In this document: piece by piece, positions 14,688 through 21,777 of the stretch | Numbering within the stretch: the stretch's first letter is position 1 | Layout of the letters: every line of letters starts with the position of its first letter | Assembly (NCBI RefSeq): GCF_002505485.1 | Contig: NZ_DAVG01000061.1 | Location: 5,959-27,969 of the forward strand | Source of the DNA: Methanosarcina sp. UBA5 | Lineage (GTDB): Archaea > Halobacteriota > Methanosarcinia > Methanosarcinales > Methanosarcinaceae | Length of the DNA stretch: 22,011 nt | Reading direction: 5' to 3' | Notes under the pieces: generated by a model | Told to the model about the DNA's origin: nothing | Seen by the model: the letters and a program-made list of their open reading frames with translations, nothing else | The model's database searches: none | Position numbers and translations under genes: made by a program

Positions 14688-14849
14688 TTAATAGCGTTTT
14701 GCAAAAGAAACAAACTCTTCTATATCTTCTTCATAGATTCCCTGGAGGTATGAACCCGGAAAAGTCGTATGAGAATAGGTCTCTGGTTTCAGGCAGCTTA
14801 TGTGATGCCTGGCTATGTTTAGAGACTTCAGAACTGTATTTGATTCATT
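14688..14849 (-). pseudogene. C-terminal gene fragment without a start codon
   Basis: A 53-codon frame between TAA at 14850-14852 and TAA at 14688 reads in protein-like fashion: LKSLNIARHHISCLKPETY, then FPGSYLQ, and ends GIYEEDIEEFVSFAKRY. It has no ATG, GTG or TTG in frame ahead of the coding-like part and no ribosome binding site. The balanced composition, acidic helix and clean ending suggest the C-terminus of a lost enzyme. I cannot name the family. It may instead be a chance frame. Confidence 0.4.
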
Positions 14850-15106
14850 TTAAAAAGTAACGTGTTCCATTTTAACTTTTATAGTCGCGATGTACTATGG
14901 GCGTGGATACTTTAAAATCATAGGTCTTTGGGCTTTACATCATGCCGTTTTTGAATTTTCAGCAGAAAAAATTATTAAATATGATATTTTCCTGCTGAAA
15001 GCGGGTTAAATCAATGTTTTAAGCAATTCATGATACAACTTCTTGGCACATGTAAAAAATACCATGATTTGAATGTTTTTCAGATAATCTCCTTTTCAGA
15101 TAGACC
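14850..15106. repeat. Gap with an inverted repeat TTTCAGCAG / CTGCTGAAA
   Basis: No gene is seen. Perfect 9-bp arms lie at 14957-14965 and 14992-15000. After one mismatch the stem can extend by four A-T pairs, leaving an AT-only loop. It lies about 110 bases downstream of the DUF2769 gene stop on the minus strand, and could end or stabilise that transcript. Confidence 0.4.
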
Positions 15107-15433
15107 TTAAGTTGCTCTGCCGTTCTGGCAGAAGTATTGAGATGGTTTCCCTTCTCCAAGATCATACCCTTTCCAGACGTCGCAGGTATAACATATGCAT
15201 TGCTTATCAGGATTAAGATCCACGCAAGTTGCTTTGCCTGTCGAACAGTATATTCCTGGAATATCCTCTGGATTTGGAACTTCTCCCTCAGGCATTTGTT
15301 CCATTGCTTTTTTCGAGCTTACAAGTTTATCCTGCGCACATTTACTGTCAGCCTGGACAGGGCACAGAGAACACATACATTTCTCGATATTTGATAGTAT
15401 GCATGGAACTTTTCCCTTCTCGCCTTTATCCAT
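15107..15433 (-). CDS. DUF2769 cysteine-rich protein, two domains
   Basis: The 108-residue protein contains two copies of a Cys-rich unit of the DUF2769 type. The first spans about residues 11-33 (CILSNIEKCMCSLCPVQADS) and the second about 70-90 (CVDLNPDKQCICYTCDVWKG); further cysteines lie between and after them. The spacing CxC-x2-C with flanking cysteines suggests metal or Fe-S cluster binding, although the family's function is unknown. No signal peptide or membrane span is present, so it is probably cytoplasmic. The ATG at 15433 follows a strong GGAGGGG. It is divergent from ppsA with about 330 bases between them. Confidence 0.85.
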   Translation of the reverse strand: MDKGEKGKVPCILSNIEKCMCSLCPVQADSKCAQDKLVSSKKAMEQMPEGEVPNPEDIPGIYCSTGKATCVDLNPDKQCICYTCDVWKGYDLGEGKPSQYFCQNGRAT

Positions 15434-15519
15434 TTTACCCCTCCAAATGATGCTAATTTGTAGTTAGGTTTGGAAAATAAAAACCTTTCATTTAAAAAAA
15501 TAATTTTAAAGTCTTAAAT

Positions 15520-15698
15520 TTACAAACCAGTACAACAGTAATTCCAAAAATGATTTTTTAATCCGAAAATGTGGGTTCTAAATCCGAAAAGACTGAATTG
15601 GGGAAACTCATTTCTGTCATCAATGCATAAATTACAGTTGGAACCTGTTGATTCAAGAATGTACTGTAAGTTGTGGGGAATGTTCCAACTAATATATG
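15520..15698 (+). promoter_or_regulatory. Control region of ppsA with direct and inverted repeats
   Basis: The DUF2769-ppsA gap holds AATCCGAAAA twice (15560-15569 and 15581-15590), offset by 21 bp. It also has a perfect 9-bp inverted repeat AGTTGGAAC / GTTCCAACT (15636-15644 and 15682-15690). A TATA-like AATATATG (15691-15698) abuts the right arm and predicts a leader of about 40 bases. TTACAAAC and GTACAACA near 15520-15537 resemble the TGTTGTRA half-site seen near gpmI. The layout suggests regulated transcription of ppsA. Confidence 0.4.
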
Positions 15699-15761
15699 AG
15701 ACCTTAGCCACGTCTCGTAATTGTTTTGAAAATATAATGATTTTAAAGGGGAATTCTGGGA

Positions 15762-18194
15762 ATGTCTGAAAACAAAAGTAAGTACATACGCTGGTTTGAT
15801 GAGACTTCGATTGAAGATGTTCCGCTTGTGGGCGGAAAAAATGCATCTCTTGGAGAAATGTACAGGGAACTCACTCCAAAGGGAGTAAAGATCCCAAATG
15901 GTTTCTCAGTGACTGCTGAAGCTTACTGGCATGTCCTTAAAGCTGGGGGAATTCTCGAAAAGCTTAAGCAAACAATGGAAGAACTTGATACCTCGGATGT
16001 ATCAGAACTTGCAAAAAGGGGAAAAGCTGCAAGGGACCTGATCCTTGGGGCAGGAATTCCGGATGACCTCTGGCAGGAAATTAAATCCGGGTATGACCGC
16101 CTATGTGAGCAGTATGGAGAAAATACGGATGTAGCTGTACGTAGTTCAGCAACGGCTGAAGACCTTCCCACTGCTTCTTTTGCCGGCCAGCAGGAATCTT
16201 TCCTTAACATCCGGGGTTATCCCGCGCTTCGAGATGCCTGCGTACGTTGTATCGCCTCGCTTTTTACTGACAGAGCTATTTCCTATCGGGTAATAAATCA
16301 TTTTGATCATTTTAAAGTAGCACTGTCGATAGGGATAATGAAAATGGTCAGGTCTGATATGGCTTCTAGCGGGGTTATATTTACTCTGGATACGGAAACC
16401 GGTTTCAGGGACGTAGTTTTCATTACCGGCTCCTATGGGCTTGGGGAAAATATCGTGCAGGGACAGGTCAACCCGGATGAGTTCTACGTTTTCAAGCCAA
16501 CTTTCAGGGAAGGATATAAGCCGATTATCGAGAAGAATTTAGGGGATAAAGAAATTAAGATGATCTATGGGCAAGGCGGCTCCAAAACGTTTACCCGGAA
16601 TGTGAAGGTTCCTGAGGCTGATCGACGTCGCTTTTGTATCAATGACGAAGAAGTGCTTAAACTTGCATGGTACGCTATTACCATTGAAGACTATTACTCA
16701 AATAAAAATAAGAAACCCATGCCAATGGATATCGAATGGGCAAAGGACGGGATTACAGGAGAACTCTTTGTAGTGCAGGCAAGACCGGAAACTGTCCAAT
16801 CTCAGAAAAGCAGAGACATTCTGGAAACTTATGTGCTCGAAAAGAAATCTGATGTCCTTGCAAAAGGCAAGAGCATAGGAGACAAAATTGCTGCTGGAAA
16901 AGCGCATATAGTCCCTAATGTTTCAGATCTTCCTTCTTTTAAACAGGGAGAGATCCTGATTGCTGATTCCACAACTCCGGACTGGGAGCCTGTGATGAAA
17001 ATAGCGGCTGCAATTGTTACGAACCAGGGAGGAAGAACATCCCATGCTGCAATTGTTAGCCGGGAACTGGGAATTCCGGCGGTTGTGGGGACAAGCAAGG
17101 CAACCGAAGTTCTCGAGACAGGTAAGGAAATTACCGTAAGTTGCGCGGAAGGTGAAGATGGGCTTGTGTACGAGGGAATTCTTCCTTTCCACAAAGATAC
17201 ATTGAGCCTTAAAGACACAAAACGCCCTAAAACCTCAATTATGATGAACCTTGGAAATCCTGATGAGGCTTTTAGCCTTTCCATGATTCCAAACGACGGA
17301 ATTGGGCTTGCAAGGCAGGAATTTATTATCTCAAACTATATCAAGATTCATCCAATGGCTCTGGTGCATCCTGAAAAAGTCAAAGACCCTAAAGTCCTTG
17401 AGGAAATAGAGGAACTTACTCAAAATTCCGATAATAAAGAAGAATATTTTGTAGATAAGCTTGCTCAGGGAGTCGGGACCATTTCTGCATCTTTTTATCC
17501 TAACGATGTTGTAGTCCGCACAAGTGACTTCAAAAGCAACGAATATGCAAGCCTCCTTGGAGGCAGTTACTTTGAAATGAAGGAAGAGAATCCAATGCTT
17601 GGTTTCAGGGGAGCTTCTCGTTATTTTAATGAGCATTACAGGGAGGGTTTTGCCCTTGAGTGCAGAGCTCTGAAAAAAGTCAGGGAAGAGATGGGGCTTA
17701 AAAACCTCATTATTATGATTCCTTTCTGCAGGACAGTTGAAGAAGCGCAAAAAGTAATTGCCGAAATGGAGAAAAACGGGCTCAAAAGAGGAGAAACTGG
17801 GCTGCAGGTCTATGTTATGTGTGAGATTCCGAATAATGTTCTTCGAATTGACGAATTCAGTAAATATTTTGATGGCTTCTCGATAGGCTCAAATGACCTG
17901 ACCCAGCTAACCCTTGGAGTTGATAGGGACTCAGAAATTCTTACTGCAGAATTCGATGAGCGAGATCCAGGGGTTATGAAAATAATGGCAATGGCCGTCC
18001 AGGGGGCAAAGCAGAATGGAAGGCATAGCGGAATCTGCGGCCAGGCACCTAGTGACTATCCCGAAATTGCGGAGTTTCTGGTAAAACAGGGAATAGATTC
18101 TATTTCACTGAATCCGGATTCGGTTATGAAAGTCACTCTTAAGGTTCTGGAAACGGAAAAGGAATTGGAAGGTAAAAAGAAGGAGAAAAAATAA
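15762..18194 (+). CDS. ppsA: Phosphoenolpyruvate synthase (pyruvate, water dikinase)
   Basis: The 810-residue enzyme makes phosphoenolpyruvate from pyruvate and ATP, releasing AMP and phosphate. It is the entry to gluconeogenesis in a methanogen that builds pyruvate from acetyl-CoA. The N-terminal ATP-binding domain (about 15-350) includes VGGKNASLGEM and AVRSSATAEDLPTASFAGQQE. The swivelling phosphohistidine domain has GGRTSHAAIVSRELGIPAVVG with the catalytic H428. The C-terminal PEP/pyruvate barrel has GSNDLTQLTLGVDRD and the active-site SGICGQAPSD with C759, then ISLNPDSV. Length and order match archaeal PpsA. The ATG at 15762 follows GGGG at 15748-15751 and TGGGA just before it. gpmI follows on the same strand after 190 bases with its own TATA box, so the two are neighbours in pathway but perhaps separately controlled. 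Confidence 0.95.
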   Translation: MSENKSKYIRWFDETSIEDVPLVGGKNASLGEMYRELTPKGVKIPNGFSVTAEAYWHVLKAGGILEKLKQTMEELDTSDVSELAKRGKAARDLILGAGIPDDLWQEIKSGYDRLCEQYGENTDVAVRSSATAEDLPTASFAGQQESFLNIRGYPALRDACVRCIASLFTDRAISYRVINHFDHFKVALSIGIMKMVRSDMASSGVIFTLDTETGFRDVVFITGSYGLGENIVQGQVNPDEFYVFKPTFREGYKPIIEKNLGDKEIKMIYGQGGSKTFTRNVKVPEADRRRFCINDEEVLKLAWYAITIEDYYSNKNKKPMPMDIEWAKDGITGELFVVQARPETVQSQKSRDILETYVLEKKSDVLAKGKSIGDKIAAGKAHIVPNVSDLPSFKQGEILIADSTTPDWEPVMKIAAAIVTNQGGRTSHAAIVSRELGIPAVVGTSKATEVLETGKEITVSCAEGEDGLVYEGILPFHKDTLSLKDTKRPKTSIMMNLGNPDEAFSLSMIPNDGIGLARQEFIISNYIKIHPMALVHPEKVKDPKVLEEIEELTQNSDNKEEYFVDKLAQGVGTISASFYPNDVVVRTSDFKSNEYASLLGGSYFEMKEENPMLGFRGASRYFNEHYREGFALECRALKKVREEMGLKNLIIMIPFCRTVEEAQKVIAEMEKNGLKRGETGLQVYVMCEIPNNVLRIDEFSKYFDGFSIGSNDLTQLTLGVDRDSEILTAEFDERDPGVMKIMAMAVQGAKQNGRHSGICGQAPSDYPEIAEFLVKQGIDSISLNPDSVMKVTLKVLETEKELEGKKKEKK

Positions 18195-18229
18195 CCGGTG
18201 TCCATTAAGGATAAGGTCTATCCAAAAAG

Positions 18230-18315
18230 TGTTGTGATTATACTTAGTCTTTACAACAGGCATTATGCAAAATGGAAGTTACTCGAGCATGCAGACCTGT
18301 TGTAATGTCACAACA
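18230..18315 (+). promoter_or_regulatory. Four TGTTGTRA sites in alternating orientation upstream of gpmI
   Basis: TGTTGTGA (18230-18237), TTACAACA (18251-18258), TGTTGTAA (18298-18305) and TCACAACA (18308-18315) are the same 8-mer, up to one R/Y choice, in + - + - orientation. The first two are offset by 21 bp and the last two by 10 bp. The last pair forms the near-palindrome TGTTGTAATGTCACAACA ending 8 bases before the TATA box. The second and third also extend to a perfect 10-bp inverted repeat TTACAACAGG / CCTGTTGTAA. As DNA this looks like an operator; as RNA from ppsA read-through it could fold in alternative ways. Confidence 0.6.
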
Positions 18316-18320
18316 TACCA

Positions 18321-18330
18321 TTATTTATAA
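18321..18330 (+). promoter_or_regulatory. TATA box of gpmI
   Basis: TTATTTATAA sits immediately downstream of the TGTTGTRA cluster. It predicts transcription start near 18352, about 33 bases before the gpmI ATG, leaving room for GGAG at 18372-18375. Confidence 0.5.
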
Positions 18331-18384
18331 GATTTGCGTGGGTGAACTAAAAAAAGCAAAGTATACTTTGTGGAGTTTCGTGGT

Positions 18385-19926
18385 ATGACTCAGGCAAGAA
18401 GACTTCTTATGCTCATTATTCTTGATGGCTGGGGTTACAGGGAAGCAAAAGAGGGAAATGCTGTCCTGGCAGCCCGAACTCCAAACCTTGATCGGCTGGA
18501 AGAATATCCCTGGTGTTTTTTAGAAGCCTCCGGAGAGGCTGTAGGTCTTCCAAAAGGCATGATGGGGAATTCGGAAGTTGGGCATCTGACAATAGGGGCA
18601 GGACGAATTGTGTATCAGGATCTGACCCGAATAGATATTTCTATCAATAACGGAGATTTTTTCAAAAATCAGGCTTTTCTTAATGCAATTTCAAATGCCA
18701 AAGCTAATGATTCCAGCTTGCACCTCATGGGACTTGCTTCCTATGGGGGTATTCACAGTTATATGCCTCACCTGTATTCTCTTATCAAACTTGCACAGGA
18801 GAGGGGTCTAAAAAAGGTATACATACATGCTTTTCTGGATGGGAGGGACGAACCTCCAAAAGCTGCTCTAGGAGACATAAAGAAACTGGATGCATTTTGT
18901 AAAGATCATGGAAGTGCTAAAATAGTAACCGTTTCAGGTCGTTATTACGCAATGGACAGAGATAAGCGCTGGGACAGGACAAAACTTTCCTACGATGTCC
19001 TGACGAGAGGAGTAGCCCCGTATACAGCCCCAAATGCAGAAACTGCAGTTTCTAATGCCTACGCCAGGGGAGAAACTGATGAGTTTGTAAAACCCACTAT
19101 GGTTACTGATTCAGAAGGAAAAAACGTTGCAACTATACAGGATAGCGATTCTGTGATCTTTTTCAATTTTCGGGCCGACAGGGCACGGCAGATAACCTGG
19201 GCTTTTGTAAAAGAGGACTTTGACGGCTTTGTAAGAGAAAAACGTCCGAAGGTTTACTTTGTCTGCATGACCCAGTACGATGAAACCCTTGATTTGCCTA
19301 TTGCCTTTCCTCCAATAAAGCTGGAAAATGTACTTGGAGAGGTACTGAGCAAGAATAGACTCATCCAGCTACGCATAGCTGAAACCGAGAAATATGCTCA
19401 TGTGACCTATTTCCTTAACGGCGGCGAAGAAAAAAGTTATAGGGGTGAAGACCGCTGCCTTATTCCCTCACCGAAAATCGCTACTTACGACCTTAAACCA
19501 GAAATGAGCGCATATGAGATTACGGATGAAGTTATCAGAAGAATTCAGTCAGGAAAGTATGATGTTATTGTCCTTAACTTTGCAAACATGGATATGGTCG
19601 GACACACCGGGATTCTTGAAGCTGCAGTTAAAGCAGTAGAAGCCGTGGATAAATGTATTGGCAGGATTGTTGAGGCTCTAAAAGAAAAAGGAGGTGTGGC
19701 ACTTATTACTGCAGATCATGGAAATGCCGAGCAGATGATAGACCTGGAAACAGGAGAGCCACATACTGCACATACCTCAAATCCGGTAAAATGCATTTAC
19801 TTCGGAAACAGTGAGGTAAAAGCGCTTAAGAATGGAAAACTGTGTGACGTTGCACCGACAATTCTCGAGCTTCTTGGAATCCCTAGGCCGCAAGAAATGA
19901 CAGGAAAATCACTTCTGGTAAAATAG
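18385..19926 (+). CDS. gpmI: 2,3-bisphosphoglycerate-independent phosphoglycerate mutase
   Basis: The 513-residue enzyme interconverts 2- and 3-phosphoglycerate using two manganese ions and a phosphoserine. It belongs to the alkaline phosphatase superfamily and to the bacterial-type GpmI group rather than the archaeal ApgM group. Metal ligands and the nucleophile are visible: D14 in ILDGWG, S63 in GNSEVGH, D403 and H407 in NMDMVGHTG, D444 and H445 in ADHGN, and H463 in TAHTSNP. The substrate-loop HAFLDGRDEPP is also present. Length matches the family. I place the start at ATG 18385 because GGAG lies nine bases upstream; a GTG at 18370 overlaps that site. It follows ppsA, the enzyme two steps away in the pathway, but has its own promoter-like region with a repeated motif. 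Confidence 0.95.
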   Translation: MTQARRLLMLIILDGWGYREAKEGNAVLAARTPNLDRLEEYPWCFLEASGEAVGLPKGMMGNSEVGHLTIGAGRIVYQDLTRIDISINNGDFFKNQAFLNAISNAKANDSSLHLMGLASYGGIHSYMPHLYSLIKLAQERGLKKVYIHAFLDGRDEPPKAALGDIKKLDAFCKDHGSAKIVTVSGRYYAMDRDKRWDRTKLSYDVLTRGVAPYTAPNAETAVSNAYARGETDEFVKPTMVTDSEGKNVATIQDSDSVIFFNFRADRARQITWAFVKEDFDGFVREKRPKVYFVCMTQYDETLDLPIAFPPIKLENVLGEVLSKNRLIQLRIAETEKYAHVTYFLNGGEEKSYRGEDRCLIPSPKIATYDLKPEMSAYEITDEVIRRIQSGKYDVIVLNFANMDMVGHTGILEAAVKAVEAVDKCIGRIVEALKEKGGVALITADHGNAEQMIDLETGEPHTAHTSNPVKCIYFGNSEVKALKNGKLCDVAPTILELLGIPRPQEMTGKSLLVK

Positions 19927-20345
19927 TGATTAAGAACCTGTACAATTGCATAAATTTTGTTTATTCCTGGCTTGAGATTTTTTATCTCTGGCAAAAGTAA
20001 GAGATGATAGATCTATCGGGTCTATATTTGCTTCCTGCGAGGTTTAATGCTCCATATAAATTGCATCCTCTTCGACAAAGCCTGTTTTGGAGAAATACTA
20101 GTTACAGTGAGCTTGTTCATCGCTATTATGCTGATTTTACGATTGAAGACATAACTCTTCAGTAAATTCAATATTAATGTAAAAATAACTCAAATATGAA
20201 ATCAAGTAGGGGATTAGCTAATTTTATATATTGAGTATAATAAATATAGAGTTTTATTTTGTAGAAAGATCTACGCAGCCTTCTGCTGACGAGAAAATAA
20301 TCAAAAAAAGAACAGTTTAATATCCGGATATCAAGCAAAAATCTG
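19927..20345. other. Gap after gpmI with a hairpin and a weak 53-codon frame
   Basis: GAGAT-TTTTT-ATCTC (19974-19988) is a compact hairpin about 50 bases after the gpmI stop and may help end its transcript. A plus-strand frame at 20004-20165 starts with ATG and encodes 53 residues (beginning MIDLSGLYLLPARFN, ending DFTIEDITLQ). It has only a weak AAGAG ahead of it and no recognised family, so I do not call it a gene. The rest, to 20345, is AT-rich with nothing evident. Confidence 0.35.
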
Positions 20346-20357
20346 GTGAGCAAACAG

Positions 20358-20603
20358 ATGAAAAAACGAACATTTAGTAACATAAAGAAGAAGCTGGCTA
20401 TTTTGATGTTAGTATTATATTTGATATCAATGATAGCTGTCGCAATAAGCACCGGAACTTCCAATAGTGCAAATACAGGAAGTAAAGGCAGTGAAAAATT
20501 AAGTGGAAACATTAATCATGATGGGCAAAGAGGAAACATAAGTGTGCCTATAAAGGTAAATGCAAATCACTCAACCGTGACTACAGCTTCTACAACGACT
20601 TAA
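20358..20603 (+). CDS. Small exported Ser/Thr/Asn/Gly-rich protein (81 aa)
   Basis: The 81-residue product starts MKKRTFSNIKKKLAILMLVL, a typical signal peptide with a hydrophobic core to about residue 31 (AVAIST). It continues with a short polar region rich in Ser, Asn, Gly and Thr, ending in STVTTASTTT, with no cysteine. I know no family. The leader lines up without gaps with that of the Cys-rich protein at 5570: shared K..F, K.LAIL..VL and A.A positions, 13-14 identities over 30 residues. This suggests both derive from one family of small exported peptides. GGTGAG at 20345-20350 sets the ATG at 20358 over an upstream GTG at 20346. Hydrophilic Thr/Ser-rich tails are often glycosylated at the archaeal surface; that is inference. 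Confidence 0.6.
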   Translation: MKKRTFSNIKKKLAILMLVLYLISMIAVAISTGTSNSANTGSKGSEKLSGNINHDGQRGNISVPIKVNANHSTVTTASTTT

Positions 20604-20715
20604 AAGCTTGCAACCATAAAGATCTTGACCTGGTTATACGATCCTCTGAAGAGGCTGACAAATTACCAGAAAGGTTTCAATATATTTTCCAAAAAATATG
20701 TTGCTTCTTTCGAGG

Positions 20716-21777
20716 TCACTTTTCCTTCAAGGTTACTTTCTCTTCCTCCTTAAGTTTCAAATTTATCCTGTAAAGTGCAAGTAAAAAACCGTACACTGCA
20801 GGTCCGATTACTAGCCCTGGAATTCCTATCACAAGAAGAGGGGCTCCAAATGCTAAAATTGTCATTACTGGGTGTACGGCGCCTTTTTTCTCAACCAGTT
20901 TAGGCCTTAAGTAATAATCCTGCAGTGCATTTAGAGCGACACTGAATATCAATACCTCTAAAGCTTTATTATAGTCCTGAAGTAAAGTATAGTATGCTGT
21001 CAGGGGCAGGTAAACTCCAGGTAGTCCAATTAAGGGGTACATTGACAGAAGAAACACAAATGAAGCCAAAACACTCGAATAAGGTACACCGAGCAGATAC
21101 AGGCCAACTAGGGCAATAATTCCTATTATAGCACTTGCAACAAAGTGTTGTCTGAACAATCCTGAATAGATTACGTCCAGCTCTTTTAAGAATAATTTAA
21201 CTTCTTTTTCATTTTTGCTAGGTACAAAGTTTAAAATCTGATCGATTAATTTGTCTCCAGTAAGTAAGAGATAATACGAGAATATGAGAGCTACTATAAA
21301 AGCTACTATATAAAATGGCAAAGTAGCTGTTAAAAAAACCACCAAAGTTTTTGTTGGCGGAAAGTATGTGTCTGTTAAACCTGAGATGAAATGATTAATC
21401 TGGCTTATAATGTTGGGGGAATTAAAAGGTACATTTATCTCTACAATTCTTGTTACTCTGTTTGTTATATCTAGAATGAGTAACTGTACCTCTTCAGGTG
21501 AGCTCAGAAGAGTTGAAACCTCAGTGACAATAGCATAAATTATCCTTATACCAATGAGGACAAACAAAGTTAACACTAAAAGAACTGAAGCTGCAGCTGC
21601 TATTCTTCTATGCTTTGTTCGGTTTTCCAGAAAGGAATATAAAGGAACAAGAAGGTATGCGATTAAAAAGCTAAAAAGTATAACGGAGAAAAAAGGTTCC
21701 GTTATATATACTGCGATAGCAATTACAAATATTGTAACCAGTATTGTGAATTTACTGAAATTATCCCCGCTACCCAT
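20716..21777 (-). CDS. AI-2E family permease (UPF0118)
   Basis: The 353-residue protein has about seven to eight membrane spans: two paired near residues 10-50, one near 60-85, a long polar loop (about 90-150), then spans around 150-175 and several from 210 to 340. Family-like features are the N-terminal EPFFSVILFSFLIAYLLVPLY and the C-terminal half with GLPGVYLPLTAYY, LRPKLVEKKGAVHPVM and FGAPLLVIGIPGLVIGPAVYG. Relatives export AI-2 or act as sodium/proton antiporters, so the substrate here is unknown. The basic, Lys/Glu-rich tail is cytoplasmic. The ATG at 21777 lacks a ribosome binding site. It is a single-gene unit at the right end of the window, convergent with the small exported protein gene. 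Confidence 0.9.
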   Translation of the reverse strand: MGSGDNFSKFTILVTIFVIAIAVYITEPFFSVILFSFLIAYLLVPLYSFLENRTKHRRIAAAASVLLVLTLFVLIGIRIIYAIVTEVSTLLSSPEEVQLLILDITNRVTRIVEINVPFNSPNIISQINHFISGLTDTYFPPTKTLVVFLTATLPFYIVAFIVALIFSYYLLLTGDKLIDQILNFVPSKNEKEVKLFLKELDVIYSGLFRQHFVASAIIGIIALVGLYLLGVPYSSVLASFVFLLSMYPLIGLPGVYLPLTAYYTLLQDYNKALEVLIFSVALNALQDYYLRPKLVEKKGAVHPVMTILAFGAPLLVIGIPGLVIGPAVYGFLLALYRINLKLKEEEKVTLKEK

